Assembly: GCF_003182355.1 (NCBI RefSeq)
Contig: NZ_QGTW01000019.1
Location: 20,411 to 84,410 of the forward strand
Direction of reading: 5' to 3'
From: Cytobacillus oceanisediminis
GTDB lineage: Bacteria > Bacillota > Bacilli > Bacillales > Cytobacillaceae
Length of the DNA stretch: 64,000 nt
Position 1 is the stretch's first letter, and the number at the start of each line of letters is the position of its first letter. Below the pieces are notes generated by a model. The model worked only from the letters and a program-made list of their open reading frames with translations, was not told where the DNA came from and searched no databases. Positions 52,113 to 61,497 of this stretch are shown here, piece after piece. The translations under genes were made by a program, and so were the position numbers.

Positions 52113-53827
52113 GGTTTAACACCTACCATTTCGTGAAGTCCTTTTCCAGGGGCAATCATTGGATATACATTTTCATCCGGATCGACTCTGAAGTCCAAAA
52201 GCACCGGTTCACGGCTATGAAGCACATCAGCCAAAATAGCCTCAGCCTCTTCTTCTGATTGGATTACATAGCCTTTAATGCCGTATGCTTCTGCCAGCTT
52301 AACAAACGATGGCTGTACAGGTATCTTGCTATGTGAAAAACGCGATTCATAAAAGATTTCCTGCCATTGGCGAACCATGCCAAGGGCCATATTATTTAAA
52401 ATGATTATTTTCACAGGCAAGTTCAGTTCTTTTATGACTGCCAGCTCCTGGGTGGACATTTGAAAACCGCCATCCCCACAAACAGCGAGCACACATGCAT
52501 CAGGATCTGCCAGCTGTGCACCTATGCTTGCCGGAAAACCAAATCCCATAGTACCAAGCCCCCCTGAGGTTACCCATCTGTCAGCTTTATTAAAGCGATA
52601 ATACTGGGCTGCCCACATTTGATGCTGTCCTACGTCGGTTACCACAATCGCATCTCCTCCAGTTTTGGAGTGGAGCATTTCCATTACTTTTTGAGGCTTT
52701 AAACCAGTTGTTTCTTTATCGTAGAAGTAAGGAAATTCCTTCTGCCATTGCTGGATGGTTTCGATCCACTCTTTGTGGGCGGGCGGTTTGCCGTCCTGCT
52801 GGATCAGCTGCTCCAGGGCTTCTTTTGCATCTGCTACAATCGGAATGGTTGTTGGAACGTTTTTGCCGATTTCTGCAGGATCAATATCAATATGGGCAAC
52901 TGTTGCATTTGGTGCAAAATGATTTAAATTACCTGTTAGCCTGTCATCAAAGCGGGCACCAATATTAATCAGCAAATCACATTCTGTCAATCCCATATTG
53001 GCCGTATAGCAGCCGTGCATCCCTGCCATTCCAATGAATAGCTGATGATTGGCCGGGAATCCTCCAAGCCCCAACAATGTATGGATAACCGGAATCTGCT
53101 GCTGTTCAGCGTACTCTTTTAATTCCCCGGAAGCTCTTGCATGCAGAACTCCGGCTCCAGCCAAAATAACAGGCTTTTTCGCTCTGCTAACTGCTTCTGT
53201 TAGTTTGCGGATCTGCAAATAATTCGGCTTTAATGTTGGCTGGTACCCCGGCAAATTAATTTCCTGTTCCTCTGGGGGCTCTGCTGCTAATGATGCGATA
53301 TCTTTAGGGACATCAATGAGTACCGGTCCTGGTCTTCCGGTTGAAGCTATATAAAAAGCTTCCTTCACGACTCTTGGTATATCTTCGATGCTGCGGATCT
53401 GATAGTTATATTTTGTGATAGGGGTTGTTATCCCAAGGATGTCTGCCTCCTGAAAGGCATCCGATCCAATAACACCTGTTGCCACCTGGCCTGTAAAAAC
53501 AATAAGAGGAAGTGAATCCATCATTGCATCCGCAAGTCCGGTTACAATATTTGTAGCTCCCGGACCTGACGTGGCAATCACAACACCAGGCTTTCCTGAG
53601 ATTCGGGCATATCCTTCGGCTGCATGAATTCCTCCCTGCTCATGGCGGGGCAAAACATGAAGAATCTTTGAGTCATACAGCTTGTCGTAAATTGGAAGAA
53701 CAGCTCCTCCCGGATAACCAAAAATCACTTCAACATTTTCTTTCTCCAAGGCTCTTAATAACAGATCTGCACCGGTAACCGATTCGGTCTCCGTTTTTGT
53801 TTCTGTTAAGGCAGCTTCCTGCAACAT
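52109..53827 (-). CDS. ilvB: Acetolactate synthase large subunit
   Basis: IlvB is the ThDP- and FAD-dependent catalytic subunit that forms acetolactate. The 572-residue protein has the catalytic Glu in RHEQGGIHAAEGYAR, the ThDP motif GDGGFQMSTQELAVI...NN and the SGPGATN loop. It is the first gene after the leucine T-box leader. Confidence 0.97.
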   Translation of the reverse strand: MLQEAALTETKTETESVTGADLLLRALEKENVEVIFGYPGGAVLPIYDKLYDSKILHVLPRHEQGGIHAAEGYARISGKPGVVIATSGPGATNIVTGLADAMMDSLPLIVFTGQVATGVIGSDAFQEADILGITTPITKYNYQIRSIEDIPRVVKEAFYIASTGRPGPVLIDVPKDIASLAAEPPEEQEINLPGYQPTLKPNYLQIRKLTEAVSRAKKPVILAGAGVLHARASGELKEYAEQQQIPVIHTLLGLGGFPANHQLFIGMAGMHGCYTANMGLTECDLLINIGARFDDRLTGNLNHFAPNATVAHIDIDPAEIGKNVPTTIPIVADAKEALEQLIQQDGKPPAHKEWIETIQQWQKEFPYFYDKETTGLKPQKVMEMLHSKTGGDAIVVTDVGQHQMWAAQYYRFNKADRWVTSGGLGTMGFGFPASIGAQLADPDACVLAVCGDGGFQMSTQELAVIKELNLPVKIIILNNMALGMVRQWQEIFYESRFSHSKIPVQPSFVKLAEAYGIKGYVIQSEEEAEAILADVLHSREPVLLDFRVDPDENVYPMIAPGKGLHEMVGVKP

Positions 53828-53859
53828 TTGTTAATAACCTCCTCATGTTTTTTACTCCA

Positions 53860-54170
53860 ATATAAAAAGCCCTTCCATCCCCATACACACCTATTGATAC
53901 TAGGCTTAAGGGATGAAAAGGCTTTGATAACCTGTTCCACGGTACCACCCTGATTCACGCTTAAATGCGTGCACTCATGAATAGCAAATCTGCTATCCGT
54001 TTTGATAACGGGTGAAGCACACCCGGCAGCCCCTACTTGATAATCATCTTTCAGGCCTGCGCTCCGAGGTGAGTTCATTTTATGAGGGCATTGCCGGTTT
54101 TCAGCAGCTCCGGCTCTCTGTGAACGCCTTGTCATAAAACTACTTATCCTCTTCCACGCTTTTCCTATTT
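53860..54170 (-). promoter_or_regulatory. Leucine T-box leader of ilvB-ilvH-ilvC-leuABCD
   Basis: The minus strand shows T-box AGGGTGGTACCGTGG (about 53950-53936) and a terminator with AAAGCCTTTTCATCCC pairing to GGGATGGAAGGGCTTT followed by TTATAT. In stem I the specifier after GAA is CUC (54073-54071), a leucine codon. Low charged tRNA-Leu would allow read-through into ilvB. The leader starts about 15 nt after the ilvE stop with no promoter seen between, so it probably acts on read-through from ilvE. Confidence 0.93.
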
Positions 54171-54184
54171 GTTTAAATCATTTG

Positions 54185-55087
54185 TCAGCTTACGTGCGGA
54201 GCTGCTCGAGAGATCACCTTAATCCCTTCTGCTACAACCCGCTCCCTGAATTTCTCCAGGAGATGTTTGGTATGGCTTCCTGGGACGCCGTTGCCTATTG
54301 GCCTGCCATCCACTTTTACAACTGCGATGACTTCCGCGGCTGTCCCGGTTAAGAAAACTTCGTCTGCTGTGTAAACATCATGCCTTGTAAAGGGTTCTTC
54401 CTTTACTTCATATCCTAGCTCTTCAGCTATATCGATAACAGCATTTCTTGTGATTCCTTCCAGCGCTCCAACATATCCAGGAGGAGTGTAGAATACCCCG
54501 TCCTTTATAATAAATACATTATCTGCTGAGCCTTCCGCCACATAGCCTTGATCATTAAGCATTAATGCTTCATTTACATTGGCCAATCGGGCTTCAATTT
54601 TGACAAGAATATTATTTAAATAGTTCAAGGATTTTACTTTTGGACTTAAAACATCGGGTCTGTTTCGCCGGGTTGCAACTGTTACAATTTCCAATCCTGT
54701 TTCGTAAAGGTGTTTAGGGAATATGGCCAAAGGCTCTACGATGATTACAACATTGGCCCCCCTGCAGTTGTTAGGATCCAGTCCAAGGTCGCCTACTCCT
54801 CTCGACACTACTATTCGAATATAAGCACTTTCATGCTGGTTTCGTTCAACTGTTTTTACCACCAGGTCAGTGAACTCTTCTTGTGTATAGGGAATATTGA
54901 GCATAATTGACTTTGCTGATCGATACAGGCGATCCATATGCTCCTTCATTCTAAAAATATTTCCGCTATATACCCTGATACCTTCAAAAACACCATCGCC
55001 ATATAGAAAACCATGGTCATAAACAGAAATTTTCGCGTTTTCCTTTGTAACGAATTCTCCGTTTAAAAAGATCCACTGTTCAGGCAC
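54185..55087 (-). CDS. ilvE: Branched-chain amino acid aminotransferase (IlvE type)
   Basis: This class IV PLP aminotransferase transfers the amino group to branched-chain keto acids. The ~300-residue protein has the SVYDHGFLYGDGVFEGIRVY start, PLP lysine in SPKVKSLNYLNNILVK and the EGSADNVFIIKDG and GITRNAVIDIAEELG motifs. I prefer the GTG at 55087 (VPEQWIFLNGEFV) with GAGAGGTG six bases upstream; the frame is open to 55096. B. subtilis IlvE and IlvK (~360 residues) belong to a different branch and are not in its ilv operon. Confidence 0.9.
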   Translation of the reverse strand: MPEQWIFLNGEFVTKENAKISVYDHGFLYGDGVFEGIRVYSGNIFRMKEHMDRLYRSAKSIMLNIPYTQEEFTDLVVKTVERNQHESAYIRIVVSRGVGDLGLDPNNCRGANVVIIVEPLAIFPKHLYETGLEIVTVATRRNRPDVLSPKVKSLNYLNNILVKIEARLANVNEALMLNDQGYVAEGSADNVFIIKDGVFYTPPGYVGALEGITRNAVIDIAEELGYEVKEEPFTRHDVYTADEVFLTGTAAEVIAVVKVDGRPIGNGVPGSHTKHLLEKFRERVVAEGIKVISRAAPHVS

Positions 55088-55239
55088 GAAAAACACCTCT
55101 CACTTAATCCAAATAATTTAACACTTTAAACCGCTGAATTTTTAGGTTAAAAAAATCTGCAAATTTCATTGCCGAAAATTTTTATTTTAGCTGTAACGCT
55201 TTTATTCAATTCAGGTTTTGATTTCTTATATTGAGGACT

Positions 55240-55268
55240 ATCTTACGCCCATTTTTAACAGCCGTCAA
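55240..55268 (-). promoter_or_regulatory. SigA-type promoter of the ilvE-ilv-leu operon
   Basis: On the minus strand TTGACG (55268-55263), a 17-bp spacer and TAAGAT (55245-55240). The start would be ~145 nt before ilvE. Confidence 0.75.
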
Positions 55269-55280
55269 CACCCTTTTGTG

Positions 55281-55295
55281 AATTATTTGATAATT
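55281..55295. promoter_or_regulatory. Weak CodY-like box upstream of ilvE
   Basis: AATTATTTGATAATT matches the CodY consensus in 12 of 15 positions and lies just upstream of the -35. CodY is the usual repressor of ilv-leu operons in Bacillus, which supports it, but AT-rich DNA gives such matches by chance. Confidence 0.35.
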
Positions 55296-55433
55296 TAGAT
55301 TTGTTAGTTTTTTTGTATCCGCTTACATTGTTGGTATATTCACATTCTTTGGGACAAAATTTTTTTAAAAATTTTCTTATCAGAGGAGATCGCAGATAAC
55401 TTTTTGAGAGCAAAGTGATGGCCTTTCGCGGAA

Positions 55434-55461
55434 CAAAAAAACTCACCTAATAAGGTGAGTA
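55434..55461 (-). terminator. Terminator after tRNA-Arg
   Basis: On the minus strand ACTCACCT/AGGTGAGT is followed by seven T, about 40 nt past the tRNA CCA. Confidence 0.92.
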
Positions 55462-55499
55462 AAATTCGGTAAGATATGTAGTGTTGCTAGGTGTGTAAA

Positions 55500-55576
<77 letters not shown>

Positions 55577-55667
55577 GTTTAAAATAATAACTAAAGTTTC
55601 GAGAAAGATTATCTCAAAGACAAGTTTTATTATATTAGACAAACAATCCAAAGTCAACACTTTATTA

Positions 55668-55703
55668 AAAAAAATTTTATTCGAGGGAAGCCTGGCTCCC
55701 CTC
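55668..55703 (-). terminator. Terminator after ysnB
   Basis: On the minus strand GAGGGGA/TTCCCTC forms a 7-bp stem followed by GAATAAAATTTTTTTT, just past the ysnB stop. Confidence 0.75.
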
Positions 55704-55719
55704 AGTTATTATATTCAAG

Positions 55720-56238
55720 TTATTGCTTTTTTGCCAGTGAAAATTTTTGAGACAGTTCTGGAATTTTCCCTGTGGCTGTATCATAAACATCCAGGATGAT
55801 ATCTCTTTCCTTAGCTTCCAGAATTATATATGTTTTTTCTCTTCTCCCCCTTGGCAGCCTGATGCTTCCGGGATTAATAAATAAGGTGTTATCAACCATT
55901 TCAGCTCCCAGATAATGCGAATGCCCAAAACATACAATATCCGCTTCCATTTCGCGTGCGCGGTATGAGAGATTCATTAGGGTAGACTTTACTGAATACC
56001 TATGGCCATGTGTAACAAATAGGCGCAGCCCTCCAGCCTCTTCAACACGATCTTCTGGGAACCCTGCCTCAATGTCACAATTTCCCCTTACAACAGTATA
56101 CCCGTTAATAGATTCGTCATCAGCCTGCAGTTCTGAATCTCCGCAATGAATCAAAAGATCCATCCCAGTATGCTGGTCACGGATTTGCTTGAGTTCGGAA
56201 GTTAGTCCGTGGCTGTCGCTTAGGATAAGGATTTTCAT
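55720..56238 (-). CDS. ysnB: YsnB-like metallophosphoesterase
   Basis: This 172-residue calcineurin-like phosphoesterase of the YfcE/MJ0936 family has SDSHG at residues 7-11, a GDSE in place of GDxx, GNCD and the FVTHGHRY and FGHSHY motifs for two metal ions. The natural substrate is unknown. It overlaps the rdgB stop by four bases, as in the ysnA-ysnB pair of B. subtilis. Confidence 0.93.
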   Translation of the reverse strand: MKILILSDSHGLTSELKQIRDQHTGMDLLIHCGDSELQADDESINGYTVVRGNCDIEAGFPEDRVEEAGGLRLFVTHGHRYSVKSTLMNLSYRAREMEADIVCFGHSHYLGAEMVDNTLFINPGSIRLPRGRREKTYIILEAKERDIILDVYDTATGKIPELSQKFSLAKKQ

Positions 56239-56846
56239 GCTTTTTCATCTCCAGAAAGAAAAGAAGGGAGCAGCTCTTCCAGCTTTTTAAGTGCCTTTGC
56301 ACGATGGCTGATTTGGCTTTTTTCTTCAGGCTTTAGCTCCGCCATCGCTTTTCCTTTCTCCTCCGCTAAGAAAATAGGATCATAGCCAAACCCATGAGCA
56401 CCTCTTTTTTCTCTTAAAATGAAGCCTTCGCAAGTCCCTGCAACTGTTAATGCTTCCTTCCCAGGTGCAGCAATTGCCAGAGCGCAGTAAAACCTCGCCT
56501 GGCGGCTGTTATCGGGTGTGTTCTCCATCTCCTCCAAAACTTTGTCCATGTTTTTCTGGTCGTTTTTTTCTTCACCCGCATACCGCGCAGAATAAATGCC
56601 AGGTCTGCCCTCAAGCGCGTCTATCATCAGTCCGGAATCATCGGCAATGACCATTCTTTTGAACGCTTTGGAAACAGTTTCAGCTTTTAAAATGGCATTC
56701 TCTTCAAAGGTGGTGCCGGTTTCTTCAACTTCATGAAAGTCAGGATAGTCCAATAAAGTTTTGACCTCATAGCCAAGAGGTTTGAACATCCGCTCAAACT
56801 CCTTGGCTTTGCCTGCATTTTTAGTTGCGATTATAACTTCTTGCAT
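56235..56846 (-). CDS. ysnA: XTP/dITP diphosphatase (RdgB/HAM1, YsnA)
   Basis: This 203-residue pyrophosphatase removes deaminated purine nucleotides (XTP, dITP) from the pool. It has the N-terminal ATKNAGKAKEF, VIADDSGLMIDALEGRPGIYSARYAG and GFGYDPIF motifs. It is one base downstream of the rph stop and shares its transcript. Confidence 0.96.
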   Translation of the reverse strand: MQEVIIATKNAGKAKEFERMFKPLGYEVKTLLDYPDFHEVEETGTTFEENAILKAETVSKAFKRMVIADDSGLMIDALEGRPGIYSARYAGEEKNDQKNMDKVLEEMENTPDNSRQARFYCALAIAAPGKEALTVAGTCEGFILREKRGAHGFGYDPIFLAEEKGKAMAELKPEEKSQISHRAKALKKLEELLPSFLSGDEKA

Positions 56847-56847
56847 T

Positions 56848-57618
56848 CTACGCCTTCCCCTCCAGCTTTTCTCTTTTGTTATTTATGCTTGTTGTGATTT
56901 TCTCTCCAAGGGCAGCCTTCTGGTGTTCAAACAGCTCTGAGATGCCTCCTTGTGCAGCACTTAATAATTCCTGAAGCTGTGCATAAGAAAATGTCGCCTC
57001 TTCCCCTGTACCTTGAAGTTCTACAAATTCTCCGTTGCCCGTCATAACCACATTCATATCCACTTGTGCTGAAGAGTCCTCAATATAATTCAAGTCTACT
57101 GCCGCCTGCTTATTATCAAGTATTCCTACACTGGTAGCAGCAAGAAAATCATTTACAGGATATTGCGGAAGCTTTTTATTGCTGTAAAGCTTGTCCATTG
57201 CCTGTGCCATCGCAATGAATGCACCTGTAATAGATGCTGTCCGTGTGCCTCCGTCCGCCTGTATTACGTCACAATCCAGCCAGACAGTCCTTTCTCCAAG
57301 TGCCTCCAAATCGACAACTGCACGAAGGGCACGCCCGATCAGACGCTGGATTTCCATTGTTCTTCCAGTGATTTTTCCTTTTGCTGCTTCTCTGATGTTT
57401 CTCTGTTCTGTAGCTCTTGGCAGCATCGAATACTCAGCTGTTATCCATCCTTTTCCCTGTCCCCTCATAAATGGCGGCACCCTCTCATCGATACTAGCCG
57501 TACAAATCACCTTTGTATCTCCTACTGTAATAAGGACAGAGCCTTCAGGATGCTTTAAGTAATCTGTTTCAATATGTATAGGCCTTAGCTGCATTGGTTC
57601 ACGTCCATCTGCACGCAT
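56848..57618 (-). CDS. rph: Ribonuclease PH
   Basis: RNase PH trims tRNA 3' ends phosphorolytically. The 256-residue protein has the MRADGREPMQLRPI start, RGQGKGWITAEYSMLPRAT and the DVIQADGGTRTASITG phosphate motif. It starts ATG at 57618 with AAAGGGGG upstream. It is first of rph-ysnA-ysnB. Confidence 0.97.
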   Translation of the reverse strand: MRADGREPMQLRPIHIETDYLKHPEGSVLITVGDTKVICTASIDERVPPFMRGQGKGWITAEYSMLPRATEQRNIREAAKGKITGRTMEIQRLIGRALRAVVDLEALGERTVWLDCDVIQADGGTRTASITGAFIAMAQAMDKLYSNKKLPQYPVNDFLAATSVGILDNKQAAVDLNYIEDSSAQVDMNVVMTGNGEFVELQGTGEEATFSYAQLQELLSAAQGGISELFEHQKAALGEKITTSINNKREKLEGKA

Positions 57619-57754
57619 GATCTGTTTCCCCCTTTAATTTTCCGTATGGATATCCATTGGTTTGTCTTTAGCCGGACAAATGCCCTGCTCTGCTTAAAAG
57701 ATATGTAATCTTTGAATGGAGTTGCCATTCTAACTTGGCAGTCCGGTTTTCTCC

Positions 57755-57793
57755 AACAAAGAAGAGGCGGCAATAAATGCCTACCTCTTTTTC
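57755..57793 (-). terminator. Terminator after gerM
   Basis: On the minus strand AAGAGGTAGGCA/TGCCGCCTCTT is followed by CTTTG, about 35 nt past the gerM stop. The T-run is short. Confidence 0.6.
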
Positions 57794-57826
57794 CTGTTAC
57801 TATATAGTATAACAAAATCCGCTTTT

Positions 57827-58900
57827 TTAAAAACTTCCTGTATTCACATTTTCAGGACGTGTGACTGGCTCTGTTAACTTTTCCCCGTTCTCATTTACAA
57901 TTTCTGCTTTGCCATCAACTGTGACAGCAACGCTCTCGATTCCTTTTTGTTCAGTTAAAGAGAGGACAAGGGCATTCAACAGATGCTGAGAGATAATTTT
58001 CTCTTCAAAGCTGCTGAACACATTTTCGTTAAAGTTAAGAGTTACTTTTCCGTCCTCCACCTTAGGATCTTCAAGCAGCTGAACATCCGGCAGGAAGTCT
58101 GTTACCAGTTTGGAAGCATAGTTTGGCCCTTTAACCAATTCGTTTACAACAGCTTCCACATTGTTGTCCATTTTATTGCTGACACGTTTCGTGACAGGAA
58201 CATAATAATAGTTTTCTTCATCACCGCCAAGGTAATAAACTGTAACCGGTTTTGTATTCGTTATGTCTACTACTTCTGCAGTATCCATGTTAATTCCATT
58301 GGTTCTGCTTAATGATGCAGCAATCGGTGTTCCATTTACAGGCATTTCTTTTAATTCATGCCCGTTCAAAGTCAGCTTTACTTTATCAATGGAATCAAAT
58401 TGCGTCAGCGTCCAAGTAACAGATTCCAGAATTTTCATTTCATCTTCAGGAGCGTATTCCTGAAACTCTTTGGAGAAGTCTACAGTAGCAACTTTATCCT
58501 TAATATTGACTGAAACCTTTGTATCTGCTGGAAGGACAGCTCTGAAGTCGTTAGGAAGCAGGTCGGTTACAGGCCCGTTTTCTACCAAGTATTCCAAAGC
58601 CTGTGTGGCAACAGAATTTGTTTTCGGAAGCTCCAGTGTCTGCGGCACAACATAGCCATTTTTATCAATTAAATAAAGCTCTGTTTGAAGGTTTGCTGCA
58701 ACACCTTCTTCTTTCTCTGCTGTTTCCGTTTCTGTGCCATTTGTTTCTTCAGCTACATTTTCTCCTTCATCCGAATACGTTACTGCTTTTGGCGGATCTA
58801 CCTTTTCCTTTCCCTGGCTTCCAAATAATCCGCACCCTGATAATAAAACTGATGAAACGAGAACTGCTGAAACTATAGTCGATTTTTTATTTATAGACAT
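57827..58900 (-). CDS. gerM: GerM spore germination/sporulation lipoprotein
   Basis: GerM is a sporulation lipoprotein of the mother-cell membrane that joins the SpoIIIA-SpoIIQ channel system. The 357-residue protein has a lipoprotein signal (VLVSSVLLSGCGLFG), an acidic linker and two GerMN domains (about residues 75-200 and 215-340; QALEYLVENGPVTDLLP and NVEAVVNELVKGPNYASKL). ATG at 58900 follows GGGGGG. It is sigma-E dependent in B. subtilis; a TATACATG at about 58934 is a poor -10 candidate. Confidence 0.93.
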   Translation of the reverse strand: MSINKKSTIVSAVLVSSVLLSGCGLFGSQGKEKVDPPKAVTYSDEGENVAEETNGTETETAEKEEGVAANLQTELYLIDKNGYVVPQTLELPKTNSVATQALEYLVENGPVTDLLPNDFRAVLPADTKVSVNIKDKVATVDFSKEFQEYAPEDEMKILESVTWTLTQFDSIDKVKLTLNGHELKEMPVNGTPIAASLSRTNGINMDTAEVVDITNTKPVTVYYLGGDEENYYYVPVTKRVSNKMDNNVEAVVNELVKGPNYASKLVTDFLPDVQLLEDPKVEDGKVTLNFNENVFSSFEEKIISQHLLNALVLSLTEQKGIESVAVTVDGKAEIVNENGEKLTEPVTRPENVNTGSF

Positions 58901-59172
58901 ATTTAATCCCCCCTGAGACAGTTTGTACTACATGTATACGAGCCTATCTGTAATTTAGACCGCCTTTCGGAAGAAAAGTGTTAATAGATTTTTGACAAAT
59001 TCGGACAAACCGAATCGTTCCGGCAAAGATAACCGGCGTCAACTTCAATCTTAAGAATCCCCACTTATAAACTGCGTGCGCATCGGCTCTTCCAATCTCA
59101 ATGCCTCACTCCTCTTGATTCTCCTCCCCAAAAGTTAATTTTAAAAACCAAAACTGCAAAAATAGCAGTAAC
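58901..59172. other. Gap between recQ terminator and gerM
   Basis: About 270 bp containing the gerM leader and promoter region. A small inverted repeat (ATTCGG...CCGAAT) lies near 59000. No gene, RNA or repeat is recognised. Confidence 0.4.
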
Positions 59173-59196
59173 AAAAAAAAGCCCCAAACGGAGCTT
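59173..59196 (-). terminator. Terminator after recQ
   Basis: On the minus strand AAGCTCC/GGGGCTT (one G-U pair) is followed by eight T, thirteen bases after the recQ stop. Confidence 0.9.
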
Positions 59197-59208
59197 CTCT
59201 CTCTTTTA

Positions 59209-61365
59209 CTATTTTTGTTCCTGCAGCTCGTTCTTAACCAGCACAGCTTTTATTGTAAAATAATCGATTTCATCAGGAAGTTCTTCCTTAATCGGTTTAA
59301 GCTTGTCCTTCCCGACTTTGTCCACTGCTTTCAAGACAAGCTGTTCCTCTCCGTCATCAAAAATTTCAGACCAGTCAATCGTTTGACCTTCTTTTACAGA
59401 ACGAAGTATATGTTCCTGAATCGTTATTGTTGAGAAATTTCGCTTTTTGGCAATCTCGCTAATTGGAACCCCATCCATATAATATTCAAATGAAATCAGA
59501 TAGCTGGGGCGATCGTCCAAAGGTTCCTCAGCCTTTCCCGTTCTTTCGGAGTTAACAGGTACAGGTGAAATATTATGCTCCTCAACAAAGTTTTTAATTT
59601 CCTCGATAAAACACTCACCATATTTATCAAACTTCATTTGCCCTACACCTTTGATATTAAGCATCATTTCCTTATTAACAGGAAAGCAGCGGCTCATTTC
59701 TTTTAATGCAGCATCGGCAAATACAACATATGGAGGAACTTTTTCTTCGTCTGCGAGCTTCTTTCTTAAATTGCGTAAAACTGAGAATAGTTCATCATTT
59801 TCTTCTGTTTCCTGAATAAGCTCAGGCTCTTTTATTTTCATTGCGATTTTTTCCTGTCCCTTTAAAACTGGAACAGCATTTGCCGAAAGCTTTACAGTTG
59901 GATACTTTCCATCCGTTAAAGTTAAAAAACCTTCAGCAAGCAGGTAATTCATAATGTCTGCAATCTCTTTTTCCTTACGGTTTTTTAATAGCCCGAAAGT
60001 TGATAGCTGATTAAAGTTCATTTCGCGGATCCTTTTATTATTGGAACCTTTTAAAACCTGAGCAGTTAATGTAATTCCGAACCTCTCTCCCATTCGTTTA
60101 ATACACGAAAAAATCATTAAAGCTTCCTGTGTAATATCTATGCTTTTACGGTCATCCAAGCAGCTGCTGCATTTTCCGCAGCTGAACGATTCCGCATTCT
60201 CATCAAAGTATTCAATGATATAAGATTGAAGGCATTTTTCTGTATGGCAATAATTCACCATATCCTTTAATTTGCTGTATTCCTGCTCCATTTTCTGCCG
60301 GTCCAGATTGCTTTCTTCTATTAGAAATTTTTGGAGCTGAATATCCTGCGGAGCAAACAGCAAATAGCACAGACTCTCCTCTCCGTCTCTTCCCGCTCTT
60401 CCTGCTTCCTGATAATAGGCTTCAATATTCCGGGGCAGATTATAGTGGATAACATATCTGACATTGGATTTATCAATACCCATCCCAAATGCATTTGTAG
60501 CTATCATGATTTCCGCTTCATCATAAACAAACGCATCCTGGGCTTTTTTCCGTTCTTCTTCCTTTAAACCGGCATGGTATTTCGCAACAGAATAGCTCTT
60601 TCCTTTTAAAAATTGATAAAGCTGGTCTGTTTCCTTGCGGCTGGAAGTATAAATGATGCCCGCTTCATTTTTGTGCTTTTCAATGCTTTGAATAATAAAA
60701 TCTCTTTTATTAACACCCTTCATTACTTGAAAAGCCAGGTTTTCCCGTCCAAAACCTGTAATAAAAGTACTTTCTTCGCCGATGTTTAAAAGCCTGCGAA
60801 TATCATCCGCCACATCCCGTGTCGCTGTTGCAGTCAAAGCAGCTACAACAGGGTTCTGATTCAAGCTCCCTAGCTGGCTGACAACAGAACGATAGCTTGG
60901 CCTGAAATCATGGCCCCATTGCGAAATGCAATGCGCCTCATCAAAAACAATCTCACTGATAGGCACTTCATTTAACAGCTCTAAGAATGCAGGTGAATCA
61001 AACCGTTCCGGCGCAACATAAACGAGCTTGTATTCACCATGTCGGATTCCTGCCATTATGTACTGGTACTCATCAGCGGATAATGAACTGTTGATATAAG
61101 CAGCAGGGATTCCGGCAGTCAATAGGGCATCTACCTGATCTTTCATTAAGGAGATTAGCGGAGAAATGACGATGGCCGTTCCGGGGAGTACAAGAGCGGG
61201 AATTTGGAAGCAGATTGACTTTCCGCCTCCTGTCGGAAGAATTCCAAGGGTATTGGTTTGTCCAATAATATTTTGGATAATTTCCTTTTGTCCAGGGCGG
61301 AAAGAGGTGTATCCAAAATACTCATTCAAATAGTTTTCAGCTTGTGCCAGCAAATCGATCACCAA
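59209..61365 (-). CDS. recQ: ATP-dependent DNA helicase RecQ
   Basis: This 718-residue RecQ-family 3'-5' helicase has the N-terminal Q motif (YTSFRPGQKEIIQ), Walker A LPTGGGKSICFQ, DEAHCISQWGHDFRPSY, motif VI (QEAGRAGRDG), a zinc-binding cysteine cluster (CHTEKC...CGKCSSC), an RQC winged helix and an HRDC domain. A further C-terminal helix-turn-helix (GVPISEIAKKRNFSTITIQ) of the type seen in YpbB/RecQ fusions follows, which explains the greater length than E. coli RecQ. Starts TTG at 61365 or GTG at 61362. I do not recall recQ at this position in B. subtilis, between gerM and racE. Confidence 0.95.
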   Translation of the reverse strand: MVIDLLAQAENYLNEYFGYTSFRPGQKEIIQNIIGQTNTLGILPTGGGKSICFQIPALVLPGTAIVISPLISLMKDQVDALLTAGIPAAYINSSLSADEYQYIMAGIRHGEYKLVYVAPERFDSPAFLELLNEVPISEIVFDEAHCISQWGHDFRPSYRSVVSQLGSLNQNPVVAALTATATRDVADDIRRLLNIGEESTFITGFGRENLAFQVMKGVNKRDFIIQSIEKHKNEAGIIYTSSRKETDQLYQFLKGKSYSVAKYHAGLKEEERKKAQDAFVYDEAEIMIATNAFGMGIDKSNVRYVIHYNLPRNIEAYYQEAGRAGRDGEESLCYLLFAPQDIQLQKFLIEESNLDRQKMEQEYSKLKDMVNYCHTEKCLQSYIIEYFDENAESFSCGKCSSCLDDRKSIDITQEALMIFSCIKRMGERFGITLTAQVLKGSNNKRIREMNFNQLSTFGLLKNRKEKEIADIMNYLLAEGFLTLTDGKYPTVKLSANAVPVLKGQEKIAMKIKEPELIQETEENDELFSVLRNLRKKLADEEKVPPYVVFADAALKEMSRCFPVNKEMMLNIKGVGQMKFDKYGECFIEEIKNFVEEHNISPVPVNSERTGKAEEPLDDRPSYLISFEYYMDGVPISEIAKKRNFSTITIQEHILRSVKEGQTIDWSEIFDDGEEQLVLKAVDKVGKDKLKPIKEELPDEIDYFTIKAVLVKNELQEQK

Positions 61366-61440
61366 CTCAATTCATTTTTTTGTATCTCATTTTTCATGAT
61401 ACCAAAGCTTTCTTTAGATTGTAACCTTAAAGAAAAATTA

Positions 61441-61477
61441 AAAAAACACCTTCTGAATTAAATCGGACAGAAGGTGT
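61441..61477 (-). terminator. Terminator after racE
   Basis: On the minus strand AACACCTTCTG/CAGAAGGTGTT is followed by TTTTT. It separates racE from recQ. Confidence 0.93.
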
Positions 61478-61497
61478 TAGCCGGCTTTCCTGAAAAC

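Noticed and set aside
55357..55377. AT-rich palindrome resembling a CodY box
   Set aside because: Three mismatches in a homopolymer-like stretch far from the promoter; too likely by chance.
55255..55446. 63-codon minus-strand frame between tRNA-Arg and ilvE
   Set aside because: Its start lies in the tRNA terminator and it overlaps the ilvE promoter; composition is low-complexity Lys/Ser.
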